Assembly (NCBI RefSeq): GCF_910588665.1
Contig: NZ_CAJUPR010000003.1
Coordinates: forward strand, 24,199 to 88,198
Origin: an uncultured Brachyspira sp.
GTDB taxonomy: Bacteria > Spirochaetota > Brachyspiria > Brachyspirales > Brachyspiraceae
Direction: 5' to 3'
Length of the DNA stretch: 64,000 nucleotides
Below the pieces are notes generated by a model that was given only the letters and a program-made list of their open reading frames with translations, searched no databases and had not been told where the DNA came from. Positions 34,376-44,105 of the stretch are shown here, in pieces. Within the stretch, counting starts at the first letter, position 1. Each line of letters begins with the position of its first letter. A program made the translations under genes and the position numbers.

Positions 34376-36040
34376 ATGGAAGATAATAAAAATCTATCAA
34401 ACGATGAAATTGAATTTCGTAAGGCTTTGGAAGGAAGTGACAACACTTCTCTGAGCCGCGGAAAAATTATTAAAGGTAAAGTTGTGCAATTTGATGATAC
34501 TGATGTTTTTATAGATTTTGATTCTAAATCTGAAGGTAAAATTAAAAGAAATGAATTTGATAAAGAACCTGTTATAGGTGAAGAAATAGAGGCTATTGTT
34601 TCAGGCGAAGATGATAAAGGCTATGTTATTTTATCAAAAAGCGAAATAGATAAGAGAAGATCTCATGAATTAATAGAAGATGCCGTAAAAAATAGCACTC
34701 CGATAAAAGGAGTTGTTAAAGAGGTTATTAAAGGCGGATTTAAAGTGTCCATTATGGGAAATCAGGCTTTTTGTCCTTATTCTCAAATGGATACAGCAAG
34801 AGGAATTAAAGAGACTGATTATATCGGAAACGAATATGATTTTAAAATTATAAAGAAAAATGGAAGAGACATAGTTGTATCAAGAAGGGTCCTTTTAGAA
34901 GAAGTTCAGAATGCAGGAATAGAAAGTTTCTTAAATGATTTAAAAGAGAATGATATTATAAACGGAAAAGTGAAAAATATTGAAAAATTCGGCGCTTTTG
35001 TGGAAATTACTTCAGGTTTAGACGGCTTTCTTGCCATACCTAATATGTCTTGGGATAAAGTTATTAATCCTAGATCCATTATTTCAAAGGGCGATGAGAG
35101 AATGTTTAAAGTTCTTTCCGTAGATAAGGAAAAGCGCAGAGTGGATCTAGGACTTAAACAGTTAGATGATGATCCTTGGAATAAATTTGCTGAGCAGTAT
35201 AAAGTTGATGATGTTATACATGGAGAAGTTACAAATATTAAAAAATTTGGTGCTTTTGTAAAAGTTGCGGACGGCATAGAGGGGCTTGTTCATATTTCCG
35301 ATTTGAGCTGGAATTCTCATGTTAATAATCCTAATGATTTTGTTAAAAAGGGCGATTTCTTAGAATGTAAAATATTGGGTATGAATGCCTCTGACAGAAA
35401 ACTAACACTAGGGTTGAAACAGGTTAAAGAAAATCCTTGGGATACTGTTGAAAGGGATTTTCCCATTAAATCTATTGTAAAATGTATAGTAAAAAGAATA
35501 ATAAAAAATTTTGCAGTATTTGAACTCCCTAACGGTTTGGAAGGAATATGCGATATAAGCGATTTTGATTGGAGAAATAATATCGTTAATATGAAAGACT
35601 ATGTTAAAGAAGGCGAAGAAGTCAGTATGGTTATTATGTCAATAGACAGAAACAGACAGAGAATTAAATTGAGCTATAAGCATACTAAAGATAGTCCTTG
35701 GAGATTATTTGAAAAATCTCATCCTCAAGGTTCCATAGTTGATGGTACTGTAAAAGTTTTGGTTGATTCGGGAGCCATTATTTCTTTGGAAGATAATTTA
35801 GAAGGATATATGCATATTTCTCAAGTGGAAATTCCTAAAGGAGGAGCTTTAGAAGAAGTTTTAAAAGCGGGAGAAACATATCCTTTTGTAGTAAGAGAAG
35901 TTAATCAAAGCAAAAGAAGAATATCATTGTCAAGAAGAGAGTATATGGAGGCGCAAAATAAAAAAGAAACTCAAAATTATATTTCAAAAGCTGAACCTAC
36001 TTCTTTAACTTATAATCCTTTTGATAGTATCAATAATTAA
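34376..36040 (+). CDS. rpsA: 30S ribosomal protein S1
   Basis: S1 holds mRNA on the 30S subunit through repeated S1/OB-fold domains. The 554-residue protein shows six repeats, the most typical being those with IEKFGAFVEITSGLDGFL (about 200-217) and ITNIKKFGAFVKVADGIEGL-like cores (about 285-305), each ending in KRRVDLGLKQ- or KRRISLSRR-type segments. Length and repeat number match bacterial S1. AGGAGGGAGAG precedes the ATG. It is co-transcribed with cmk, and a terminator follows at 36064. Confidence 0.95.
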   Translation: MEDNKNLSNDEIEFRKALEGSDNTSLSRGKIIKGKVVQFDDTDVFIDFDSKSEGKIKRNEFDKEPVIGEEIEAIVSGEDDKGYVILSKSEIDKRRSHELIEDAVKNSTPIKGVVKEVIKGGFKVSIMGNQAFCPYSQMDTARGIKETDYIGNEYDFKIIKKNGRDIVVSRRVLLEEVQNAGIESFLNDLKENDIINGKVKNIEKFGAFVEITSGLDGFLAIPNMSWDKVINPRSIISKGDERMFKVLSVDKEKRRVDLGLKQLDDDPWNKFAEQYKVDDVIHGEVTNIKKFGAFVKVADGIEGLVHISDLSWNSHVNNPNDFVKKGDFLECKILGMNASDRKLTLGLKQVKENPWDTVERDFPIKSIVKCIVKRIIKNFAVFELPNGLEGICDISDFDWRNNIVNMKDYVKEGEEVSMVIMSIDRNRQRIKLSYKHTKDSPWRLFEKSHPQGSIVDGTVKVLVDSGAIISLEDNLEGYMHISQVEIPKGGALEEVLKAGETYPFVVREVNQSKRRISLSRREYMEAQNKKETQNYISKAEPTSLTYNPFDSINN

Positions 36041-36063
36041 TTAATATTATTTAAATTTGAATT

Positions 36064-36100
36064 CCTAATGCAGTATCTGTTATGGCATTAGGTTTTTTTT
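36064..36100 (+). terminator. intrinsic terminator after rpsA
   Basis: The stem CCTAATGC (36064-36071) and GCATTAGG (36085-36092) is followed by a run of eight T. Confidence 0.85.
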
Positions 36101-36116
36101 ATTATCTTAAATTATA

Positions 36117-36144
36117 TTGACAAACAAGTAAATAGAAGTATAAT
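36117..36144 (+). promoter_or_regulatory. promoter of the diglyceride glycosyltransferase gene
   Basis: A consensus TTGACA (36117-36122) and TATAAT (36139-36144) with a 16-base spacer, 36 bases before the start codon. Confidence 0.8.
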
Positions 36145-36180
36145 TTACACACTATTATTAATTTAAAAAATAGAAGGTTT

Positions 36181-37305
36181 ATGATGAAAAGGATTCTTAT
36201 TATATCATCAGAATATACAGGTCATGGTCATAAAAGTGTGCATACTTCTCTTTTGCAGGGATTTAAATCCCTTTACAGCGGAGAGATAGAATGCAAAGTT
36301 GTAAATGGTTTTACATTAGGCGGTCCAAAACTTATGGCGACAGAAAGACTTTATAACAGCTGCATAAAATATGCTCCTAAATTATGGTATAAGCTATTTA
36401 GATTTTCTTTTAAAAATAAGGATGTTATCAATAGGCAAAGCGCTTTTAATGTTAAAAGAAAGTTTTTAAAATTAATAAAGGAATATAATCCTGATATAAT
36501 AGTTAATGTTCACCCTATATTTAGCGGAAGCCTTTTAAGTATTATAAAGAAAAGAAATATAAATATAAAATTTTTTATTATAATAACAGATTTAATTACA
36601 ATAACTAAATTATGGTTTGATAATAGGGCAGACAAAATTATAAGTCCATCTTATGAAGCTTCGGAATATATGATAAAAAATGGTATAGATAAAGAAAAGA
36701 TTATTACTTTCGGATTACCAGTAAGAGAGGGGTTTGACGCTTTGCTTAAAAGTGAGGAAGAAATAAGAGAAAAAACAAATATTAACAGCACATTAAAAAT
36801 TCTTCTGCTTAATAATTCTGAAAGAACTAAAAGACTTATATATATAATAAACGGTCTCTATGGCAGATATAAATGCGAAGTTACGGTTGTATGCGGAAGA
36901 AATAAAAAAACATATACAAAACTTAAAGAATTTTTTTCTTCAAGAAGCTACAGCCCTAATATAATGGGATATACTCAGGAGCTGCCTAAATTATTTCATG
37001 AAAATGATATATTAATAACAAGATCAGGTCCTACAGCTATGATAGAGGCTATTAATTGTCTGATACCTGTTATATCTATGGGGGCTTTGCCTGGTCAGGA
37101 AGAAGAAAATCCAATATATCTGAATAGAAACGAATTTGGCTACAGTACGATCTCCACCGATGATATATTTAATAAAATAGATTTGCTTATTGAAAATAAC
37201 AGAGAGAATTTAGTTAAGATAAGAGAGAATCAATTTAATTATTACGGCAGAGATGTAAGAGAAAAGATTGTTAAATATATTGCTGATAATATTGAAAATA
37301 ATTAA
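36181..37305 (+). CDS. MurG/MGDG-synthase-like glycosyltransferase
   Basis: The 374-residue GT-B transferase has the N-terminal lipid-acceptor segment ILIISSEYTGHGHKSVHTSL (about 5-24), typical of the MGDG-synthase/UgtP group, HPIFSGSLLS near 116, and the C-terminal donor site NDILITRSGPTAMIEAI near 278-294 followed by PLPGQEEEN-like residues. It probably adds galactose or glucose to diacylglycerol at the inner membrane, giving the glycolipids known from spirochaetes. The ATG at 36184 has better spacing to AGAAGG than that at 36181. A small gene follows by 39 bases. Confidence 0.78.
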   Translation: MMKRILIISSEYTGHGHKSVHTSLLQGFKSLYSGEIECKVVNGFTLGGPKLMATERLYNSCIKYAPKLWYKLFRFSFKNKDVINRQSAFNVKRKFLKLIKEYNPDIIVNVHPIFSGSLLSIIKKRNINIKFFIIITDLITITKLWFDNRADKIISPSYEASEYMIKNGIDKEKIITFGLPVREGFDALLKSEEEIREKTNINSTLKILLLNNSERTKRLIYIINGLYGRYKCEVTVVCGRNKKTYTKLKEFFSSRSYSPNIMGYTQELPKLFHENDILITRSGPTAMIEAINCLIPVISMGALPGQEEENPIYLNRNEFGYSTISTDDIFNKIDLLIENNRENLVKIRENQFNYYGRDVREKIVKYIADNIENN

Positions 37306-37344
37306 ATTCTTTTTATAATAGAGTATCTTATAAAAGAGGTTGAT

Positions 37345-37815
37345 ATGTTGATTGCTAATTCAAAGATGAAAGAATTTATTTCAGACATTGATTTATCATC
37401 TATAGAGCTTAAAAATTATTATTCCGTCTCTAAAAAAGAAAATGCAGATAGGGAAAAATATTTTATTATAAATAAAGAAATAGATTGCTCTTTATGTTCA
37501 GTTTCGGCAAGCGGTTTAGAGCTTACGCTTTATGAATATAAAGAAAATGAAATATATTTATCAAACAGCAGAAAATTAGAAGATATTTTGAATCTTTCTT
37601 TAAAAATATTCTTATCAATAAAGAAAATATTAGAAGATAATTACAGCGATACTATATTTGATATAATATTATCTATAGATTTTGAAAATGAAAAAACAGC
37701 GCCTTGTTCCTTTATAAGTTTTTATGCTGTTAGAGATAATTTCAGAATAATAGATTTAAAAGATATTGATAATTTTAAATCTGATGCTGTTTTAATAGAA
37801 ACGGTTAATAAATAA
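37345..37815 (+). CDS. unrecognised 156-residue protein
   Basis: I do not recognise this protein. It has no signal peptide or membrane helix, is acidic and rich in Ile, Ser and Asp, and alternates strand-like and helical stretches, for example LEDILNLSLKIFLSIKKIL near 77-95. An AAGAGG site seven bases before the ATG and close spacing (39 bases) to the glycosyltransferase suggest a shared transcript. The structured element at 37835 would then lie in its 3' region. Coding reality is supported by length, ribosome site and codon style. Confidence 0.6.
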   Translation: MLIANSKMKEFISDIDLSSIELKNYYSVSKKENADREKYFIINKEIDCSLCSVSASGLELTLYEYKENEIYLSNSRKLEDILNLSLKIFLSIKKILEDNYSDTIFDIILSIDFENEKTAPCSFISFYAVRDNFRIIDLKDIDNFKSDAVLIETVNK

Positions 37816-37834
37816 ATTTAATATTTTTTATTGA

Positions 37835-37930
37835 TGCTAATAAGAATTGCTTTTATTATTGCTATGCTTCTGCAGAGTAGGCACCTCACGGTGCCCGCCT
37901 TTAAGAAGTAAACAAGTAAACTTATTAGCA
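37835..37930. repeat. nested inverted-repeat element, possible structured RNA
   Basis: In the 304-base gap between 37815 and 38120 a G+C-richer block is framed by a perfect 10-bp inverted repeat, TGCTAATAAG (37835-37844) and CTTATTAGCA (37921-37930). Inside, CTTCT (37868-37872) pairs with AGAAG (37904-37908), and at the centre GGCACC (37880-37885) pairs with GGTGCC (37890-37895) around a TCAC loop. A tandem AAGTAAAC pair lies at 37906-37921. An open frame of 64 codons crosses it (37847-38041), but it reads through the hairpins and is probably not a gene. It may be a small mobile or multicopy repeat, or a structured 3' RNA. Confidence 0.6.
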
Positions 37931-38055
37931 GGATTACAGTCGCTTTATTATTTTTTATTTCTGTTAAAGTCTTTTATTATTATAATAATAAATTATTATT
38001 TATTTGATTTTATAATCTTAATTAATAAAAATTACTTATAAGTTTTTATTATATA

Positions 38056-38083
38056 TTGCAATATTTTATATAATAGTTATAAT
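38056..38083 (+). promoter_or_regulatory. promoter of the chemoreceptor-hemerythrin gene
   Basis: TTGCAA (38056-38061) and TATAAT (38078-38083) with a 16-base spacer, 36 bases before the ATG at 38120. Confidence 0.6.
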
Positions 38084-38119
38084 TTTACTATAAAATAATT
38101 ATTTTTAGGATATAAAAAA

Positions 38120-40378
38120 ATGAAAATATATAGTTTAAGATTTAAGATTCCTGTTTTGTTTATAACAGCAATTGTATTATCGATATTTCTTAGTGTAGGA
38201 AGTATGCTGTTTTTAAATATGAAAGCAATTGATGATACGATTGAAAGCGGTTTTTCATCTACATCAATATCATATAAGAATTTAATTAATTTATGGCTTG
38301 AAGATAATAATTTTTCTATGGATAATTTTGTTTCTTCCGAAGCGTTAATAAATTTTTTGACAAATAGGGAAGATGAAACTTTAAGATTAATAGCAAAAGA
38401 AGCGTTAAAATATTTCAAAAGTTCGAAAGCATCGTTTATTAACTTTATAATATTAGATTTAAACGGGAATGCAATAATAGATTCTGAGGACGGTATTTTA
38501 AATAATGTTTCTATAGACATAAATGACGAAGGCTGGAAAAAATTTGTATCGGGAGGATATAATTCAGGCAGCGAATCAAGTATAAGCAAATCGGTAGCTA
38601 CAGGCAATCCTACTTATAGAATATGGAGAGGAATAAAAGATAATGCAGGCAATGTAATAGGAATATTATCTGGAAATGTTGATTGGGGGGATTTAATAAA
38701 CAGATATATTCTTAATATTAAGATAGGAGAAAGCGGAGAAATATCAATTATAGACAGTAATAAAAAGTATTTGGCTAATCAGAATAAAGATAAAATATTA
38801 ACTACGGAAAGCGGACATATTCCTTATGATGAAGTTATAAAAAACGGCAGCGGAATAATGCATTATAAAGAGAATAATAAAAAATATTTAATGTCCTATT
38901 ATAATATAGATAATACAAACTGGTATATTATAATAAAGATGTTGGAAGGCGAATTATATTCTTCATTGGGAAGAACTATATTATTTGCAGTATTATTATC
39001 TTTTATTATAATTGCGGCTGTCGCTGTATTGGTAGTCGGATTTACAAGAAGATTAACTTCTCCTTTGAAAGAGGCGTTAAAATTTGCAAATTTAATATCT
39101 TCAGGCGATTTAACTTTTGAAATTAAAAATAAATATTTTACAAGAAAAGATGAAATAGGAGAACTTATAAAAAGTTTTGATAACATGAAAACCTCCATAA
39201 AAGAAATTATAGATGTGGCTAATTCAAATGTTGATTTGACTAAAAGAACCGCCTATTCTTTATCATATTCAAATAAAGATTTGGCGCAGAGAACATTAAG
39301 TCAGGCATCGTATTTGGAAAAAACTTCCGAAGCTACAGAAGAAATTTCAAGTACAATAAAAAAAACAGCTGAAAATGCTTCTATAATTAATGATATGATG
39401 ATAGATGCCAGAAATGCCGTTGAGGAGGCTGGAAGTATTATTTCTGAAACTGCTCATAATACCAGTCAGGCTTTTGAATATAGTCAGAAAATAAGCGGAT
39501 TGGTAAAATTTATTGAAGATATAGCTTTTCAAACTAATATATTAGCCTTGAATGCTTCCGTAGAGGCGGCGCGTGCGGGAGAACAGGGTAGAGGATTTGC
39601 AGTTGTTGCTGCTGAGGTTAGAAATTTAGCTCAGACAACTCAAAGCTCTGTTAATAATATAACTTCGTTTATTTCGGAAAGTAATGATAAAGTAAAGAAA
39701 GCCACAGATTCAGCTAATATGTCAAGAACATTATTCCAAGATATTGAAAGCAAAATAGAAGAAACTACAAGAGTTATAGTTGATATGGCTAATACTACTA
39801 AAGAACAGCTTATAGGAATAGACAGCATTAATAACGCCATGTCAAATATGGATTCCCAGACTCAGGACAATAGTTTATTAGTTTCGTCTATGAATCAATC
39901 TTCAAAAGATTTGGAGCATCAAATGGAAGAATTGGCAAATGCTATGTCATTTTTTAAAGTAGGAGCTAGAAAATTAGAATGGCTTGATCAGTATTATACG
40001 CATAATAAAGTTATAGACGGTCAGCATATTCAAATTATTGATTATGTTAATAAAGTTCATTCGGCTTTGTTTAATAATGTTAAAGAAGATGTTGAAGAGG
40101 CATTTAAAGGGGCTATTAATTACACTAAATATCATTTTGCTGAGGAGCAAAAAATACAGACTGCAAATAAAGATAAATATCCTAAGATTAAGGAGCATTT
40201 TGGAGAGCATAGAAGATTTGAAAAAGCAATTGATGATAAATATAATGAATTTAAATCGGTTAATGATTGGCGCAGGGTAGCCGTTGATTTTTCCGAACTT
40301 TTAGCTAAGCTTCTGATAGAGCATATCGGAGTATGGGATAAAGATTTTGTAAGAATGGCAGGTATACAGGATTCATAA
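38120..40378 (+). CDS. methyl-accepting chemotaxis protein fused to bacteriohemerythrin
   Basis: The 752-residue receptor has a transmembrane helix (about 10-33), an exported Cache-like sensor domain (about 35-285), a second helix (about 288-312), a HAMP domain (about 313-366), and a full MCP signalling domain with hairpin tip FIEDIAFQTNILALNASVEA at about 463-482. Unusually a C-terminal hemerythrin domain follows (about 620-750). All seven di-iron ligands appear: H636, H672, E676, H693, H697, H735 and D740. Di-iron hemerythrin binds O2, so the receptor may sense an outside ligand and also oxygen in the cytoplasm, as in DcrH of Desulfovibrio. It has its own promoter. Confidence 0.9.
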   Translation: MKIYSLRFKIPVLFITAIVLSIFLSVGSMLFLNMKAIDDTIESGFSSTSISYKNLINLWLEDNNFSMDNFVSSEALINFLTNREDETLRLIAKEALKYFKSSKASFINFIILDLNGNAIIDSEDGILNNVSIDINDEGWKKFVSGGYNSGSESSISKSVATGNPTYRIWRGIKDNAGNVIGILSGNVDWGDLINRYILNIKIGESGEISIIDSNKKYLANQNKDKILTTESGHIPYDEVIKNGSGIMHYKENNKKYLMSYYNIDNTNWYIIIKMLEGELYSSLGRTILFAVLLSFIIIAAVAVLVVGFTRRLTSPLKEALKFANLISSGDLTFEIKNKYFTRKDEIGELIKSFDNMKTSIKEIIDVANSNVDLTKRTAYSLSYSNKDLAQRTLSQASYLEKTSEATEEISSTIKKTAENASIINDMMIDARNAVEEAGSIISETAHNTSQAFEYSQKISGLVKFIEDIAFQTNILALNASVEAARAGEQGRGFAVVAAEVRNLAQTTQSSVNNITSFISESNDKVKKATDSANMSRTLFQDIESKIEETTRVIVDMANTTKEQLIGIDSINNAMSNMDSQTQDNSLLVSSMNQSSKDLEHQMEELANAMSFFKVGARKLEWLDQYYTHNKVIDGQHIQIIDYVNKVHSALFNNVKEDVEEAFKGAINYTKYHFAEEQKIQTANKDKYPKIKEHFGEHRRFEKAIDDKYNEFKSVNDWRRVAVDFSELLAKLLIEHIGVWDKDFVRMAGIQDS

Positions 40379-40382
40379 AATA

Positions 40383-40937
40383 TTATTTCCAATTAGAACC
40401 GAACGGAGAGCTTTCTATAAGTCTGCTGTAGAATAGCTCTCTTACTTTATTTAAAAATTGTTTAGTTTCATCGCTGGAATAATCGGCATAAGTCCATATA
40501 AGTTCTGTATATCCTTTTTTTTTCTTATAGATTAGAGTTAGGTCGGCAAATACTCCGTTTTTTAAGTATATTCTATGCGTAAAATTTTTATTTGTAGCTA
40601 AAACAAAATTTTCCAATGTCAGTATGGCAGGATCTATATTAATTTTTCTTTTGTTATTATATGAATATTCTTTTTCTATATTATCAGTAATTTTTTTTAC
40701 CTGACTTATATAATCTCTTTCTATCATAGTTTTAAATACTATAAATCTTTTATTTATATTCTCCCCCATCTCTTCTTTATAATATGGCGAATGAGAAAAT
40801 AAATATTCATCGCTTATAATTTCTATTTCTCCGAAATTGTTAATAAGTTTATCCGATACTAAATTATATATATTAATATCATTATACATTAAAGCTGTAA
40901 TAAGCACAGCTTTAGATTGTTTTAATACTTTGCTCAT
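40383..40937 (-). CDS. DUF4416 protein
   Basis: The 184-residue cytoplasmic protein fits the DUF4416 family. It has a first strand LITALMYND, the segment YYKEEMGENINKRFIVFK (about 51-68), the block NIDPAILTLENFVLATNKNF (about 98-117), and HRIYLKNGVFADLTLIY with WTYADYSSDE (about 119-155). No enzymatic function is known for the family. It converges with the chemoreceptor gene (4-base gap), diverges from deoD, and has no signal peptide or membrane helix. Confidence 0.75.
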   Translation of the reverse strand: MSKVLKQSKAVLITALMYNDINIYNLVSDKLINNFGEIEIISDEYLFSHSPYYKEEMGENINKRFIVFKTMIERDYISQVKKITDNIEKEYSYNNKRKINIDPAILTLENFVLATNKNFTHRIYLKNGVFADLTLIYKKKKGYTELIWTYADYSSDETKQFLNKVRELFYSRLIESSPFGSNWK

Positions 40938-40982
40938 ATTGTTAATATATTATATTATTTTTATTTATATGTCTATAACAGC

Positions 40983-41010
40983 TTGATATAAAAAAGATTA
41001 ATATTATAAT
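40983..41010 (+). promoter_or_regulatory. promoter of deoD
   Basis: TTGATA (40983-40988) and TATAAT (41005-41010) with a 16-base spacer, 30 bases before the ATG. Confidence 0.6.
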
Positions 41011-41040
41011 ATTGAAAAACTATTTAAAGGAGTAAATAAT

Positions 41041-41739
41041 ATGGCTACGCCTCATATAGGAGCAAATAAAGGAGATATTGCAGAAACTATACTTTTACCG
41101 GGAGATCCTCTCAGGGCAAAGTTTATCGCCGAAAATTTTTTAGAAAATATTTTTCAATATAACTCAATAAGAAATATGCTGGGCTTTACTGGTACTTATA
41201 AAGGAAAAAAAATATCGGTTCAAGGCACAGGTATGGGAATGCCTTCCTGCAGTATTTATTCCTATGAGCTTATTCATTTTTATGATTGTAAGAATTTAAT
41301 CCGTATAGGAACTGCGGGCGCTTTATCTGATAAGCTTAATATAGGAGACTTAGTTATAGCAATGGGAGCCTGCACCGATTCTAATTATGCAAATCAGTAT
41401 GAACTTTCAGGAAATTATGCCCCTATAGCTAGTTATGAATTATTAAAAAAAGCTGTAAGCAAAGCTGATAATATGAAAATAAATTATTATGTAGGAAATA
41501 TATTGTCCTCAGATATATTTTACTCTGCAAATAATGCTTCCTCCAAATGGGCTAAAATGGGCGTGCTTGCTGTTGAGATGGAGGCTGCTGCTTTATATAT
41601 GAATGCCGCTTATGCCGGAGTTAATGCTCTTTGTATGGTTACTATATCGGATTCTTTGATTACAGGAGAATCTTCAAGCGCAGAACAGAGGGAAAAAACT
41701 TTTACTGATATGATTGAAACAGCATTATCTTTGGCTTAA
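41041..41739 (+). CDS. deoD: purine nucleoside phosphorylase, DeoD type
   Basis: DeoD splits purine nucleosides with phosphate into base and ribose-1-phosphate, for salvage. At 232 residues it matches the hexameric DeoD class. It opens with ATPHIGANKGDIAETILLPGDPLRAKFIAE-type sequence (residues 2-31). The phosphate and ribose sites include GTGMGMPSCSIY near 62-73, RIGTAGAL near 87, and the catalytic-Asp region near 200-206 (TISDSL). MEMEAAAL-type residues (VEMEAAALYM, about 178-187) bind the sugar. AAAGGAG precedes the ATG. It is transcribed alone. Confidence 0.93.
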   Translation: MATPHIGANKGDIAETILLPGDPLRAKFIAENFLENIFQYNSIRNMLGFTGTYKGKKISVQGTGMGMPSCSIYSYELIHFYDCKNLIRIGTAGALSDKLNIGDLVIAMGACTDSNYANQYELSGNYAPIASYELLKKAVSKADNMKINYYVGNILSSDIFYSANNASSKWAKMGVLAVEMEAAALYMNAAYAGVNALCMVTISDSLITGESSSAEQREKTFTDMIETALSLA

Positions 41740-41883
41740 AGTTTAAAAAACAGCAGTAATATAAACTTATGCAATCTATTTGCCTGATAATTCATAAAAC
41801 TTAATAATATTGATTTTATTAATATATTTAGAACTTTTACAGTAATTGTATAATAAGCTTTATTTTTTATTGCATTACGGATA

Positions 41884-42951
41884 TTAAAATTCTTTAATTT
41901 TTTCTTTATTCAGGTTTTTTATTAATGCCTTTGCAATTTCTATAGAAGAGGTTATATCATAGTAGGAAGCATAACAGTAATGGCTGTGGGCATATCTGGT
42001 CGGCACTCCTAAAACTACGCTTGGAGAGGCTAAATTAGTTTTATGATAAACGGCTCCGTTTGTAGAACCCTTTTCTCTTACTATAATCTGATGAGCTATA
42101 TTGTATTTTCCTGCAATTTCTATAGTATATTTATTCAATCTTGGATTTGTAATCATACCGCCGTCAATAACTCTAAGCTGAGAACCTTTGCCTATAGCCC
42201 CGTAAACTCTGTCTTTATTATGAAATGTATCGTCTGCGGGAGAGCCTTCAAATACTATTACCAAATCAGGCTTTACTTTATTAGCAGCAACAGAAGCCCC
42301 TCTTGTTCCTACTTCCTCCTGTGCTGTCATAATTCCAACTAAATTAACATCTAATTTTTCATCTTTTAATGCTTTTAATGTTTCTATAACGCATAAAGCG
42401 CCTGCTCTGTTATCTATAGCTTTTGAGCATATAGTTTTAGTTCTTTCATCATATCTGAAATTCACATCGGGAGCAATCGGGTCTCCTATGCATATTCCAA
42501 ATATTTCCTCCGTTTCTTTTTTGCTTCCGGTGCCTACATCTATATACATATCCGATAAATGAGGAAGTTTTCTTTTTTCTTCATCGCTCATAAAATGAGG
42601 AGGTTTTGAGCCTATTATTCCCTTTACATATTCTCCGCTTGATGATTTTATTATAACAGAATTAGATACTATATTAGGTATATGCCAGCCGCCTAAAGGT
42701 ATAAATGATAAAGTACCATTATCATTTATATGCTCAGTCATAAATCCTATTTCATCTATATGGCAGTCTAATGCAACTATAGGTTTTGTACTGTCAATAT
42801 TTTGAATGCCTAAATATAAATTATTGATTGAATCTCTTTCATAATCTGTGAATGCAGTATTATTTTTTATAATTTCTATAACATCATCTTCAAAACCTGA
42901 AGGTCCGAATGCATTGGCTAAATCTTTCATTAATTTTAAAGTATCGTTCAT
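41884..42951 (-). CDS. M42-family metallo-aminopeptidase
   Basis: The 355-residue enzyme belongs to the M42 family of tetrahedral (TET) aminopeptidases. Metal-binding motifs include ALDCHIDEIGFM near 60-71, AIDNRAGALCVIE near 179-191 (Asp), the catalytic Glu pair QEEVGTRGA near 212-220, VIVFEGSP, and the final His region YAHSHYC near 330. It degrades peptides in the cytoplasm, and no signal peptide is seen. Some relatives are annotated as glucanases by homology, which is less likely. It converges on deoD, with a 144-base gap that shows no clear terminator. Confidence 0.85.
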   Translation of the reverse strand: MNDTLKLMKDLANAFGPSGFEDDVIEIIKNNTAFTDYERDSINNLYLGIQNIDSTKPIVALDCHIDEIGFMTEHINDNGTLSFIPLGGWHIPNIVSNSVIIKSSSGEYVKGIIGSKPPHFMSDEEKRKLPHLSDMYIDVGTGSKKETEEIFGICIGDPIAPDVNFRYDERTKTICSKAIDNRAGALCVIETLKALKDEKLDVNLVGIMTAQEEVGTRGASVAANKVKPDLVIVFEGSPADDTFHNKDRVYGAIGKGSQLRVIDGGMITNPRLNKYTIEIAGKYNIAHQIIVREKGSTNGAVYHKTNLASPSVVLGVPTRYAHSHYCYASYYDITSSIEIAKALIKNLNKEKIKEF

Positions 42952-43154
42952 AAAATTCCTCGTATAAATAAAATATTTAATTTCTAAATATAATAAATCA
43001 TTTGATTAAAATATCAATTAATAAAATAATATTATGCAATTAAATTTACAGCTTGATTATAAAAAGTTAATTAAAAAATATATATTGCTTTTTAATATTG
43101 TTGTATTTTTATTAAATATGATATAAAATACCTGCAAAGATATAACAAAATTAC

Positions 43155-43182
43155 TTGACTTATGCACATTATGTATTATAAT
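43155..43182 (+). promoter_or_regulatory. promoter of the cheW operon
   Basis: TTGACT (43155-43160) and TATAAT (43177-43182) with a 16-base spacer, 26 bases before the cheW start. The divergent gap (42952-43208) has no coding sequence. Confidence 0.75.
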
Positions 43183-43208
43183 TTATAGTACAATTTAAAG
43201 GAGTTATC

Positions 43209-43688
43209 ATGAATAGTGCCATATCAAATCAAATACTTGTATTTAAGATAAATAATGAATTGTATGGAATAGATATTCTTAAAGTTCAGGAAATATTAAA
43301 TTTTATGCAGCCTTCTCCTATTCCAAATTGTCCTGATTATTTGAAGGGTATCATTAATTTGAGAGGTACTATAATTCTTGTTATAGATTTAAGAGCAAGG
43401 TTTCATTTTGATGAGCCTATGAACTCTGAGAATTGCGTTATAGTTGTAGTTGCTATAGGCGATAAAAAATACGGTCTTGTTGTTGATTCTGTGTCTGATG
43501 TGCTTACTATAAATAATGAAAATATTCAGGAAGATATAGATATGCATGCGGGCATAGACAGCAGATATATAATGGGTTTGGTTAAGGCTAATGAGCAAAT
43601 GATTATTTTAGTTGATATAGATAAAGTATTTGTTAAAGATGAGCTTGACGATTTAACTAACACCGTTAATAATTCTATAGTAAAGTAA
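43209..43688 (+). CDS. cheW: chemotaxis coupling protein CheW
   Basis: CheW bridges receptors to the kinase CheA. The 159-residue protein is all CheW domain: LVFKINNELYGIDILKVQEI at about 9-28, PNCPDYLKGIINLRGTIILV near 38-57, and VDSVSDVLTI near 95-104. The length matches stand-alone CheW. It sits alone in its pathway here. rbfA follows 12 bases later, so it shares an operon with housekeeping RNA genes. GGAG lies 6 bases before the ATG. Confidence 0.92.
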   Translation: MNSAISNQILVFKINNELYGIDILKVQEILNFMQPSPIPNCPDYLKGIINLRGTIILVIDLRARFHFDEPMNSENCVIVVVAIGDKKYGLVVDSVSDVLTINNENIQEDIDMHAGIDSRYIMGLVKANEQMIILVDIDKVFVKDELDDLTNTVNNSIVK

Positions 43689-43700
43689 ATAAATAATAAT

Positions 43701-44069
<369 letters not shown>

Positions 44070-44105
44070 TTTTATTCTAGAATCAAATAGATTAAGGACT
44101 TATCA

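Noticed and set aside
37847..38041. 64-codon open frame across the inverted-repeat element
   Set aside because: It reads directly through the hairpins, has no ribosome site and gives a Leu/Cys-rich peptide unlike a normal protein.
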